Of a stretch of DNA of 64,000 bases, positions 1 to 11,800 are shown one piece after another. Each line of letters begins with the position of its first letter. Position 1 is the first letter of the stretch. The notes below the pieces were generated by a model. It was given only the letters and a program-made list of their open reading frames with translations, made no database searches and was not told where the DNA came from. A program made the position numbers and the translations under genes. This stretch comes from Rhododendron vialii (Eukaryota > Streptophyta > Magnoliopsida > Ericales > Ericaceae): assembly GCF_030253575.1 (NCBI RefSeq), contig NC_080567.1:30826501-30890500 (forward strand). The letters run 5' to 3'.

Positions 1-1043
1 ACCAATTTAGGAGGCAATTTAAAGAGAAGCATCCAAAAATTACAACCAATGTCGTTTTAGCAAGGCTGGAGGAGACCAACGAATTCCACGTAGGATGCAG
101 AAAAAGCACATTTTTTAATTGTGCCAAATTTTTAGGTACTTTTTGTTTTTGTTGTAGGGGGTTTTGGATTGTAGTTGGGTTTTGGATTGTCTTCTTTATT
201 TTTCCGGTTTCCTTTTCCTCCTAATTGTAAATGGGTTATGCCCCCTCAGCACCTTTCTCTAATACATTTTTGTTGCTAGCCATGACAATTTCTTTAAGCT
301 ATTTATCTAAAAAGAAAACAAATGCATAAGTAAAAAATATTTTCACTTAGGGCTGCAATCAAGTTCCGAAACCCGGACTCATACTTATGCCTACTGCTTT
401 GATACTTACCAATTCACAGGTGTGACTATATTGGCAAGCGAATCAGGCAGGTAACAGGGTCGTGTTACGAACGGGTTAAAATTCTCAATTTTCAACAAGT
501 TGAAAGAGTTATTACCGGAGAAAACTAAAAATGATAAATATCGTGCCATTGGCACTCCTAGAGATGTGTGTGTGTGTCCTTATGGATACTGGCCCTAGGC
601 TCCTTACCTTTGATGGTATGCCACAGGGAACCTTCCCCACCAGAAGTGGGATTGTATGCTTTTAGCGTAGAAAACAAAGCAAGAAGCTTGTGTATATTTG
701 CTAACGTATTCCTTATTCCAAGTATACTAAAGTAGTATACTGTACTTGAGATCAATTTTAGTCTATTGTCATCTCTATGGAAATCTCTGCATTAATGTAA
801 AGTTAGTTACCAAGTTTCTCATGTGCCTGTGTCCTCTTTATATCATATGGATCTAAGTTCTCTAAAAGGACTTAAGTTGTCAGCTATTTCACAATGTTAT
901 TTATACGCCTATCCATTTTTTTACATCCTAGTCTCAATGGTATATGAATATACATGTGTGTGTGTGTGTCAAAATTTATAAGCATTATATATGCAAAAAC
1001 ATGTCTGTCTGTATCAAAATATATAAGCATTATATATTCACAG
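1..1043. other. Non-coding flank upstream of the GATA-like exon
   Basis: I find no gene here. Positions 1-290 end in a T-rich, CT-rich stretch resembling the 3' tail of a plant LINE, but there is no poly-A tract or target duplication, so this is a weak reading. A (TG) run lies at about 955-969. A 45-bp imperfect tandem repeat (copies starting near 970 and 1015) runs right up to the splice acceptor at 1043. The first exon of the GATA-like gene (start codon and first Cys pair of the zinc finger) should lie upstream, and I did not find it in this stretch. Confidence 0.4.
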
Positions 1044-3219
1044 ATACACCACTATGGAGAAATGGACCACCAGAGAAGCCAGTATTGTGCAATGCATGCG
1101 GATCAAGATGGAGGATATGGCGGAATCTAGATGACTATATTCCCAAGCATGGCACTCGAGGCCCTCAACAAGGTAAATTACCTTCCCATCAGAGTCTATT
1201 TGCTGAATGTCAAAATATGGAGCTAAACTGCTAAAGTTCGTCAAATGTTCAGCTGACCTTGATGATGATGCGAACGATGGATCCGACTCAGGATCAGCAC
1301 CACCATCCTCTGATAACTGCATTCAGTTGGAAAATATGAACGAAACAGAAACTTCAGGTAATTAACAATGTACTTAAATACTTTCCAGTTTAAGCGAATA
1401 AGTACAATGCATGTAATTTACCATTTGCTTTGTATTTCATTGCTAGCTCTCCTTTCTTAACCAGAGAAATTCTAGAGCAAACATGCTATAGCTCAACCAT
1501 AATAACTGTTTGACACCGCCCTTATGTTTGACACACATCTATATATCAGGGAGACTTGGCCATTCTGTTTTCTATGGTAGCATAAGATAAATTTATCTTG
1601 AACAACAAGATCTTCATGTCAAGTGAATTGGTAAAACTATGAAAAACTAGGAAAAATCAAACCGTACAAACAAAAGAGACCTATAGAGTCAAAAGAACCT
1701 TACAAGTGCAAACAATTGACAAAAATCATCTAGCGGGGTTGCGGTTTTATTTTTTGGTCGTGATGTATTGGTCGGCTTCTTGCCTTCCTTTCGGGTTGAT
1801 TCTCGGGTGGCGTATGCCAGTGTGCCCGTGATCCATTTAATCTTTGTTTTCAAGGATTCATAAAAATATTTTTTGCCCAAAAAAAATAAATCGTCTTCAG
1901 ACCAACTTCAGGCCAATGTATGGGTAACCACCTCATTTTTCGTGCTCTCAACCACAGACATAAATCACCTCAAATTCTATGCGTGCTAACACCTCAGCAA
2001 GCACGAAGATCAGGCTAAGGGACTTTCATCCGGGGAGAAACAATCCCTTCTTGCCTTTTCCCAATGTGTTACCTCTTTTTCTTTCATTCCAACATCCATA
2101 TTTTTTGTATGTTACAGTGTCCAACAGCTTAACTATAATAATTAAGGAGAAATTATAAGACTTCTCTTTTTTTTTTATCAGGAATAATTAATACTTCACT
2201 ATCACTTATGATATCTCCAATCCATAATAGCTTCCATAATATCTCGACCATGTTACCAATGCAATGCAATGAACATACATAATGGCACATGACATAACAG
2301 AAGGACAAAGCAATATCTCTCTTTACAGACTTAAATAAAACCTATCTTTCAAACAAAACAACTGGTTCCGCTATTAATTCTCAACTTGGAACAATTGTTT
2401 ACTCCTGACAAGTGCCCTTTACCTTTTTGTCTAGTAATCTAGCCCTTACAAGATCAGGCAACACTCACCTTTTGTTTCCTTCTGAAAAAGAATTATTGAT
2501 ATGATCTTTTTGATTTCCCCAGATACATCTTGCCTGGGTATATATTCATCCGTTAGTTCTCCAGTGGTTAATGGTAAATTTTAAATTCACCATTAGCGAC
2601 TGAATGAGAAAATTAGTTTCAATAGAGCACAGATTACGAAATCTTTAAGAAGCATCCACGTAGCCGAAATATTTGCTGCTGCTTTGCCACCATCTCAGAC
2701 GTACAATAATATAACTTAGGTCAAGGTCATTATGGTGTGGAAACGTCGTTTTTATGTCTGTACATGATTACATTTGTTGTCGAAGTATCGTTCTACTTTT
2801 TCACTGTTTGTGGCAATTTAACTTGCATTAAGTTCGTCTATCAGCTTTTACCCGATTTCGCTTGAACCAAGCCATCTAATGCCGTCTCAAAAAATACAGT
2901 AGTGTGTTTAAATGTTCCAGCTGCAACGATCAGGTACTCATGATTTGCAGGTTTAGTCGAACACAGCTTTTGGAATGCTCATGTTCCAAGAAGAAAGAGG
3001 TCAGTGCTTGAACAATACGTACTATCACCTATTGGATGGCTTCATAGACAACTTTACGACACTCTCCAAGAATTAGAATTCTCCAAGCAGTCTTCAGAAC
3101 AAGAAGATGTGCTCATTTTTCAAAAGAGCCAAACATCATCTGCTGAAATTGGTCTTGGTTGTCTACTACTTAAACCAACTGCTTCTTCAAGAGAAGAGAG
3201 TAAAGAATCACATTCTTAA
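1044..3219 (+). CDS. GATA26/27-like zinc-finger transcription factor, 5'-partial and C-terminally short
   Basis: Three exons can be joined in phase: 1044-1172, 1223-1357 and 2951-3219. The first carries the second half of a plant GATA finger ([19 protein letters not shown], with the second Cys pair), then a diverged region where GATA26 has a Thr-Lys-Gly turn. The last exon has the basic VPRRKRS block and the conserved segment around ILQE/EEDVLIF-IGLGC seen in the GATA26/27 subfamily. Family members bind GATA motifs in the nucleus. The usual protein is about 500 residues. Here the frame stops after [10 protein letters not shown], where relatives continue for several hundred residues. The exon carrying the start and the first CxxC is not visible within the first kilobase, so it is either off the window or lost. 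The joined frame has no internal stop, so this may be an expressed short paralogue or a young pseudogene. Subfamily assignment is from memory of the family. Confidence 0.6.
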
Positions 3220-5119
3220 GATGAGGTTTCATGTTGGGTTGGATTCCAGAAGTTCCGTTCTTGACTGCGTATGTTCTTAGTACCCCAAGGTGGAGGGTCT
3301 GTATGTTGTCTTTTTCTATAAATGCTTAACAATTCCCAAGTCTTCTTGACTGCTTGTATGGGCTCAGTCCCACAAGGTGGAGGTCTTGGTGAAGGCTTCT
3401 ATATGAACGCTAATAACAATCCCTGGGTCTTGATAATAATTCATCAATTGAGTTTGATGAACTCAAAAACCTTTGCAGTTGCTCTGTATCTTTGCATCAT
3501 CTAGAAATTTATTAGCAAAGTTAATAGAATGATCAATAGGTAGAACTGTTTCTTGCTTCTTCCAGAGAAGATGGTAAAGAATCACACTTTCATTACGATA
3601 CACTCGTATTTTAAGTACCAGAATTATTCTCTTTGTAAACCCATAGTCTAAGTCTAAGAAAGTTGAAGTGACTAATCAAAGTCGCAAACACGGACAGGTG
3701 GGACATAAGTTTTTGGTACTTGTGTTGTTCTGCTTCAACTTCAATAGTGTTGCTCTATTGGGCTACATGCAATAGCATGGGAGTCATGCAAATGTGAGAG
3801 CATGAAGCAAATAACAGGTATGAAAGATGTTGTATATGATCAGAAAATTTATTGCCAATTTTGTTCAGCACACTTCTTCAGGGGACACATTCATCCATTT
3901 GACTCCATTGTCTTGGAATATTATATACAGGAGGACAGAAGATTGAGATTGTGTTGAAGAAAATACCCCCCGCCACATGTGCATGATGTCTAGGTTGTGG
4001 GTATTCTTTCACATGATACTCTATTTCCACAAAGAGCATGCACCATGCATGAAAACATAAAGTTATGAAGGTGGGGCACAAAGGTCCTGCTTGAAATAGA
4101 GTTTGGGAGGGGTGAGGCAAATGAATACTTTTGCAATCTCACAAAGCTGCCTTTTACACTTGAACTTTGAAGTAGGTAGCAGGTGGGCAAAAACAATCAT
4201 AGGGAAGCAACACCATATAGTGACTGAGCTTAGGTCAGTATGTATGGCACTGCAAAGCGAAATCCCATGTCGCCTAGGCACGAACGTAATGTGCAGTATA
4301 TAAGCTTAAATGCACCCTCACACCAAAAAGATTTCGAGGTTGAGTTCTGCCCAGTACTATGTGACATCGTATCAGAGCCGAAATGCCAGATATGGGCAGC
4401 CATGTGTCCCTCACTTGCACACTACAAGTACCACCAAGTGAGCATGTTGCGCATGAAGGAGGGTATGAAATGAAGTCTCACATCACAAGGATCCGAAAAT
4501 ACAACAAAGTATATAAGTCTTCGAAAAAATAGCATTCAGGTTTGAGTTATATACCTAAGACCATGTAACAACATGAAGTTCGGTAATGGTTTGAACCTAC
4601 ACTAGCACTCTGAATGGACCCAAGCTGATGCCGGACGTGAAAAGTACGTTCAAGTTAAGCTCTGCATGTTCTAACTAGTCTCATGTCAGATCCTACTAAT
4701 TGTCGAATTGCAGAACATTGGATTATAATATGACTTAAGAGTTGAAATACGATTCCTTAGGGTAGAAATTATCCACCATGTGAAGTCTTTCTATCTCCCA
4801 TTTTGAATCCACTTGATGAGAAAGGCAACTACATTAGCTATTAGTTCAATATCTAGTATCGATGTCAATATACGTGTCACCACATTGGTGATAGTACTTC
4901 ACCCTCCAACTTTCCATGATCTCCAAGAAAAAACAAACACCGTACTCTGCAGCCAATACAAACAGCATAACAATCCCTTCAATTAGACTTGTCCCACACC
5001 ACTCACCTAAGCTACCCCAACTTGGTCACCATAAGCAAGATACTACTCCACCTATCAGAAATGGTTTTAGGTTGGATGTCTCCAAGAAATTTAACACTTG
5101 CCACTTCTAGAAGCTTATC
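3220..5119. other. Gene-free stretch with decayed repeats of the GATA gene tail
   Basis: No intact gene is seen. Just after the GATA stop, an approximately 90-bp unit occurs twice (around 3255-3300 and 3345-3395), both containing a motif reading CCCAAGGTGGAGG or a close variant. At 3553-3600 a second copy of the last codons of the GATA frame (Ser-Ser-Arg-Glu ... Lys-Glu-Ser-His) appears. These look like a locally duplicated, decayed gene tail. The rest, 3620-5119, shows only short shadow frames. Confidence 0.4.
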
Positions 5120-5544
5120 ATAGACAGCTAATCTATTTTCTTGGTTTGGGATACAGTGGACTGTGTCTAAAAATGTCGTGGAACTTCTAATCGCTTGGAG
5201 GGGAGTTAGAATGGGCAAAAGAAGGAAGAGTTTGTGGGCCATGATCCCACTTTGTTTGATGTGGGTCTTATGGCGTGAGAGAAATTCGAGAGTTTTTGAA
5301 GGGGTGGAAAGACCTCTGTCTAGGATAAAATCTTTTTTGCTGAATAGCTTGTATAGTTGGGACAAAGGAGAGTGTTAACATCCCTTGACCAATTTTTAGA
5401 TTGGTTCGAGCTTTTCCATTCTCTTGGCAATGTATAGGGCCTTTTTTTTCTGTGGCCTTCTTTTGTATACGGGTGGCATGCCCTTTATGCCTTCTTTCTA
5501 ATATAATTATTTACTTATCAAAAAAAAATAGACAGCTAATCTAT
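5120..5544 (+). mobile_element. 5'-truncated LINE (L1-type) insertion
   Basis: The insertion (5137-5527) is flanked by a 17-bp target-site duplication, ATAGACAGCTAATCTAT, at 5120-5136 and 5528-5544. It encodes the C-terminal part of a LINE ORF2 protein: the tryptophan-rich block ending in MWVLWRERNSRVFEG, followed by a stop at 5378. After the stop comes a typical plant LINE 3' UTR with a GGCATGCCCTTTATGCC-type segment, and a short poly-A at 5521-5528. Only about 390 bp was inserted, which is normal for 5'-truncated LINE copies. The frame upstream of 5163 stays open in phase to the insertion point. Confidence 0.9.
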
Positions 5545-7606
5545 GCTTAGTCAAATCAAAATCGCATCGTCTTACATATGCTTAAGGTATGATGGTTTGG
5601 AAACACAGAACGTTCTTGTCAAACAAATGCACCTAAATGCAAATACCAATACAATCAGACAATATGTCATCTGCATTAACACAACTACTTAGACAAATTT
5701 GTAAGGGGTAAAATCCAACATGCATCCAAACTGTACCTTATTAGCATTCAGTAGCTTGCATCTTTAATGTTACAACATTAACATTTTATTGCCTAAGATG
5801 GTTGTATACCGCAACATAAAAAAACAAAGCCTTTACGAGGTAAGCAAGGAGATTCCACATCCAAATGTGCTAGATAATTCTTGAGTCACAATGATTATAT
5901 CCTCAAGGATCAAGCTCATGGACCTTCTTACAATAGGGCATAATACCACTAGACACTACATAAATTATAGAGCTCAAGAATCAATCTCTCCCCTTATTTT
6001 CCGGATAGTAAGCTAAAGAACCAGCCTTGGGCAATAGTTCTAAATACTGAAGAGAAGAACACACTCAAGAAATGTTGATCCCTCTAAATCACATCATTCC
6101 CATTTCCCAAAACTAAAGTAAAATGCTGGGAACATCTTATATACCAAATCTTGAACAACTTTATTCATACCTTTCAAAATCTTTCTCATGGATCCATTTT
6201 TAATATTCAAGAGCCCCGGTATGGCAGTATACCGATACCGCATGGGTTTTGAACTCAAATGTTCAATATTAGGCAGTAATTATATAGGATGTAGCGAAGC
6301 AAGCCGAGGCAAATTAAAGGGTTTGTTTGTTTGACCTGACTAACAGTGAAGAGATATACTACATATTTTCATTAAAAATGAAACATCTCATCAAATTAGA
6401 AGTACTCAGAATAATAACTCCACACCCCTATGGCACTATTGTAAAATATTTTACACCGTGGGATTATGCATTGCATCCGACAGATGTCTGATCCGGGCTC
6501 ACAAAAAATTTACAAACACCGAATAGGTGGGTACCACGATATGTTAGTCCAATCTGATTCAGTCATTCTCATATGAGGTTAAACAAACAGGCCTCCAGTG
6601 CTACAACTGTATAAGTCCAAGAAAAACATATTACTAAATGAAACATCAAAATTCAAACATGCACATGAACGTCATCCACATTAAAAATGTCAACGTAAAT
6701 ACGAAATAATATAGATAGACAAAGTTAAACCAGATCAGCTAATCTTTACGAGATCTAATAAGTTCAACAAGATATACAATAGTAGTAATTCAGAGTACGT
6801 TGATGAACAGTGATTCAAAGATTACTTGAATGCCAATGGAAGACAGGAAGAGCGCTTTCCCATGTTGTGAATCTCTGTTCATTGCCTTTCAATTTTCAAA
6901 TGGGTCGTCGGCTTATGGTTCACAAGCACAAATCTTGGACGTTCTTGGAAGGCTATAACCTTACGGGGTCAATCACTTGTAGGAAAAAAATTACATTGGA
7001 TATCCAGTGTAATTTACGTTAGTTTGTAGCCGCAAGGATTAAAAGTATGGCTGGCGCCTGGCTGCAAGGTTTCTGTGTGTGGGGGTAAAGTTTGGTTAGT
7101 GGCCGCAATGTTGAGGCTTGTGGACGCGAGGTTACTGTTTGGCTAAATAATCCATTTGAGTTATTTTATTCTCATGTTTTTATTTGTCAATTTTTTATTT
7201 ATGAATTATTGTTTCATAATGACGAGATTAATTTAAAAAGTAAAAAATTAACGTTGAAATTCAATTTTTTTGAATAAAGACCAAAACAAACTGCTTATTA
7301 GATATGGATCTTAAAAAAGAAAATGATTTTTCCTTAAAAAATACTCATACTCCGTATGTAATATAGTTTTTGATTGATAGATCAATCTCAATTAGTTCTG
7401 TTATTAAAAATTCGCAAAATCTTGAAATTATTATATATTGAAAGATATAAGTAATCAATAAAAAAAAATGACACAAATTTTAAAAATACAAATGGTGGTT
7501 AGTACGGAGTTCAATCTCTCATGTCTCAAAATTTTTTGTGCCTATATACCAAAGAGTTTTTCAGGGAAGAGGATCCTACTAATACTACTTTATTTCTCTC
7601 ATCGCC
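5545..7606. other. Gene-free AT-rich stretch
   Basis: I see no coding region, RNA gene or clear transposon end here. Short frames at 6810-7022 and 7092-7277 have no family features. The stretch is AT-rich intergenic DNA between the LINE copy and the retroposed sequence that follows. Confidence 0.5.
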
Positions 7607-8478
7607 AACATAAGTAGTAAAAATGAAATAAACACGAAAAGAGAGGAATTTAGAGAGAGAGAAATCGCCGCCAAAGAGAGAGAAAATCCGAATCCAGATT
7701 TGGGGAGGGGTCCTCTGCCTCGCTCACCCTCCTCCCCCCGCTCCTCCCCCTCTTCTCCCACCCACCTGACCTTCCTACCTTTGTTTCCCCCTTTCGTTCG
7801 TTTGATTCCGATATCTGTGTCTTCTCTGGTGGTTCAACACTTGTGATGGGTTCTGTCCTTTTTGCTCGGCGAATCTGGTGCAGCTCAGAGCTGAGTAGCG
7901 CGTGGTGTGTAGTGGTCCGGCAAACGGTGGGTGTCGGTATGGCTAATAAAGGTGAGGCTGGTAGTTTGGGGTTTTTATGTTGCTTTTCTTTTCCTTTTCG
8001 TGGCTATTTGGCCCGGTGGTTTTTTTCGGCTGGTTTTTCAGTCCGGCTTGTACTGGTCTAGTTTTTCTAGGTCTAGTGGGTGCTGGTGGTAGGTTAATAA
8101 TTTTAGGTTTAGCGTCGGTTGGGTTGCTTGGCCGAAGTTTTCATTTGCGTTTGGGTTTCAGTGTGTCTGGGTTGTGCCGGCAGTTTGGTCGCGCGATTGG
8201 GCTGCAACCGGAGATTTCGGTGTTCATCCAAATTTCATATATGCTTTCTCGGGTTTGAGCTGGAGTCCGTTTGGATTTCTCTACTACCTGGACATAGATT
8301 GGTTTCTAATCTAGGTGTTTCATCGGTTTTGCTTCAGCGGGGTGCTTGTGTCGAAGTGTTGAAAGTTTTGGTTCATTCATGTATCATTTGACGAAATCTG
8401 TATGATAAAATCTGTATTGCCTTCGAATTTTAATATGAAATGAAATTGACATTTTAAAAAAAAAACATAAGTAGTAAA
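7607..8478 (+). mobile_element. Retroposed sequence of unknown source with target-site duplication
   Basis: A 15-bp direct repeat, AACATAAGTAGTAAA, occurs at 7607-7621 and 8464-8478. Between them lies an approximately 840-bp sequence that is far more GC-rich than its surroundings. It begins with a GA-rich leader, then a C-rich block (7720-7800), and ends with a poly-A run directly before the second repeat copy. This is the signature of target-primed reverse transcription by LINE machinery. I find no reverse transcriptase or other recognisable protein in it. The short frames at 7843-8391 on this strand are not convincing. It may be a processed copy of a non-coding or UTR-rich RNA, or a non-autonomous LINE derivative. 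It landed about 380 bp upstream of the TMEM87-like start codon. Confidence 0.8.
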
Positions 8479-8801
8479 TAACAAATCCAAGAAATTATTA
8501 CTCGTAAAAATTAATTGAGGAGTGCTAAGTATAAAGAAAATCTATCCAAAAATTATCCCGAATGGACAAATCAACTGTACAGATACAATTCAAAGTAAAT
8601 CTGTACAATTAATAATTTTCTATTTCGAAATAATTTTCGGGTTAATTTTCTTTCGAATTTCTCAAATTAATTTTGGCAAGACACCACCTCTTTCATACAA
8701 CTGGACAAGAGTCAACATCACGCTAACTTCTCACCTTCTCGCAACTGCTTTCACACTCGCACACTCCTGTTATCAGTAACAGCTCCATCAAGTTCGCCGA
8801 T

Positions 8802-8803
<2 letters not shown>

Positions 8804-8834
<31 letters not shown>
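8804..8834 (+). repeat. (CT)n microsatellite in the 5' UTR of the TMEM87-like gene
   Basis: An uninterrupted CT run of about 15 units ends 20 bp before the start codon at 8855. CT/GA runs in plant 5' UTRs are common and can bind BPC/GAGA-type factors. No regulation is shown by sequence alone. Confidence 0.9.
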
Positions 8835-8835
<1 letters not shown>

Positions 8836-8854
8836 GAATCGCTATTCTGTCGGC

Positions 8855-11800
8855 ATGGGTTTGGTCCCCTGCTGCCTCATTTTCGCTCTCCTGATATCCG
8901 CCACTGGATCCGCCGACGCCTCTATCCACGTCTACGACCGAGATCCCTTCCGAGAAGTCGGCAATGCCTACCTTCTCTCCGGCGGCAGCGAAGGCATCGT
9001 CGCCTCTAGCACCGCCGCTCCTCTCCCCGCCGACAATGCCGCCCGCTCTTCCATCGACGACGGCCGCTCTTACATCCGGTACTGGCATCTCTCTTTCACA
9101 TTTATTCCTGTTTACGGACGGTTTCAAACTAGATTTGAGATGTGAGTCGTGTGATTGGTGATACTGTGTCGGATCTGCTGCCACATTGCGGCGCACGCTT
9201 GAATTTCACGAATTCACGTGAGGGCCCTTCTACCAGTGATAAGCTCAGAGAAACACATACTCCAATGCACTTATTACTTTTTTCACTTTTTCTCACCCTT
9301 AACACACTTTTCACATATTCCAATACAGTTTTTAAACTTTAACAACAGTTTGTTTTTAGCATTTTCCTTCCCGTGATTTGCGATTCCGAGGCTTCTTAGA
9401 CTGAACCAGAAGATAGTTTAATGGTACTCATGAGCGGTGGAAGTTTTCTGGTCCTTGGGTTTAGATTTCATCACAGTTTGTTTTCCCGCAGAACTAGTAG
9501 TGGAATTAACATGGGATTGCAATTTGTTAAGCTGAATACAAGCTCTCTCTCTCTGTCTCTCTCTAGATGTCTTTTACCTTCCAAATATAGGTGATTGTTC
9601 TACAGCCCATAATTCCTTTTCTATATTGATCAGTTCTCGTGACATATGTTCCATATACATATTCATTCCGTTATTATGCTGTTAAACTTGTGTTGGTTTT
9701 TTATAGGTATATTAGGCATTTAGGTTTGCTCTTTGCCTAATTCTGGTCACAAGAGAGATTAGAGAACTATGGGACTGCAGAGTATTTTTAGGAGAGCTTC
9801 ACACTTGCGCATTCTAGTTTTGAGTTTTCTTTTTCTTGGCTTATGCTTTTGGTTAATCAACTTATATCACAAGTTTAGCTATGACAGAGATACATACTCG
9901 ATGCTTTTGAGTAATCAACTTACATCACAAGTTTAGCTGCAAGTGGTCAACTTCTGCATGACATTGCAACCGGTGGATGCAAAGTATTGCGTGACCTGGA
10001 AAACTTGTAAGCATGAGCTGGAAAAATAATGACTTTAGGAGGCATTGGCATGCAATGACAAATGTCATAAGGGTTGAGCCAAAATAGATTATATTATTTT
10101 TATCATCATCTGATGCTACTTTTCAATACTATAAACTCGTACATTTTGGCTTCTTCTTTTACCAGCGACAAGGAGAGTAAAGTCCCAAAGACATGTTAGG
10201 TGGATTAATTGACTACGTAGTAGAGCCAGCAGCGACATCCGTGTCTTTGATTTGTAAGGTCAGAACTAGTAGTGGTAGAATTGGCCCGTGGCCACCAAAT
10301 ATGACAAGGGTAAGGGTAAACGAGGTGTCCAAGACTTGTACTATTAACACGCATGGGGATGCTTTTCTTTTTCTAATGATGCTTGAAGAAGAAGTATATC
10401 CCATTTGATAGAACAATAAATTGCATGTTGGCCGGTCTATAGTAATGGCCCCTTTCTTGCTCGCCAGCTCTTTGGCTTTCAATAAGGATGTAGGGGGGTT
10501 CCTAATAATTTATCATTGAGTATTTATTTGCTTTCACACTATCTAGCTGGCGCATAATGCCATATCCTAGATTGTGATTGCAGGGAGGTCTTATGGACTC
10601 ACAGCTACACGTGGTAATCGTTCTCGAGCCCGTGTAACATTGGTCATGAGAGTTCCAGTTGTTTTGTGGAGTGTCCGTGGAATACGTATTAAGACTGGTT
10701 TCTCATTCTAGTGTCTTATCTTTGCCATATATATGATGGCAAGTGAAAATGTGGCTTTCCCTATTGGTTGGGTAAACATGGGGAGCGTGTGGGTGATTTA
10801 AATTAGAAGCATTAACATGAATTCTGCTGGTAAGGATGTATTTGCCACTATTTTTTAATTTTAACATCGGGCGCTCCAGCCTCCATTTAATGCTGTAGAT
10901 TATTTCCACTTGAATGTTGTTTTTGTGGAGTCATGAAGTGTGTTTTTTTTTTCTTTTCTCTTCTCTTGCCCCTCTATTTTTGCATGTTGTTTGTACCCTA
11001 TTGGCACCTTTTTGGTTTCTTTGTAAATTAGATTTTTGCCATCTGACAATTAAAATTGGATTAGATTTGACAATATCACATTTTGGAGGAGTAAAGATGC
11101 GGCTGACCAGCACCGAGAGATGGAACATAGCACCGGCTTGATCCAAGTAATAATATTTGAAGCCGTCGATCGTGATAACATTGGCGGTTCACCTTATGGT
11201 GGGCAGAGGTCTATCTGCTGCACTCCCGATCTTGCCAAGCTGGAAGGTTGTAAGCAAGGTGAAGTCATTAGAATACCTTCTGCGACCAATATTAACTGGC
11301 CTATCGTCTTAAATGTACAGTTCAATGGAAACTATCTGTCTACACATATGGATAATAAGGTGGTTTACATCAGTAAGACTGGGATGTACAACTTGTTCTT
11401 TATATCATGTGATCCCACACTCAAGGGACTGACGATGAGTGGCAAGACTATGTGGAAGAATCCAGATGGATACTTACCTGGTAGAATGGCCCCTTTAATG
11501 AAGTTCTATGTGATCATGGCTCTCGCCTACGTATTGCTTAGCCTCATCTGGTTCTCCCAGTATGTGAGATATTGGAAGGACATATTGCAACTTCAGCACT
11601 GCATCACTGCTGTTATTGCTCTTGGGTTATTTGAGACGACTCTTTGGTATTTTGAGTATGCGCACTTCAATAACACAGGAACTAGGCCGCTTGGAATTAC
11701 AACTTGGGTTGTAACAGTTGGAGCCTTAAGGAGAACTCTTTCCCACCTTCTTATACTCTGTGTTTCGATGGGATATGGTGTGGTGCGTCCTACTCTTGGC

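Noticed and set aside
5012..5365. 117-codon minus-strand frame
   Set aside because: It is antisense to the LINE fragment, which is identified by protein motif, poly-A and target duplication on the plus strand.
7843..8391. Three overlapping plus-strand frames of 72-93 codons
   Set aside because: They lie inside the retroposed GC-richer sequence, are hydrophobic and Cys/Trp-rich without a family signal, and overlap each other.
8723..9196. 157-codon minus-strand frame
   Set aside because: It is antisense to exon 1 and the leader of the TMEM87-like gene, and its Glu-Arg run is the CT microsatellite in reverse.
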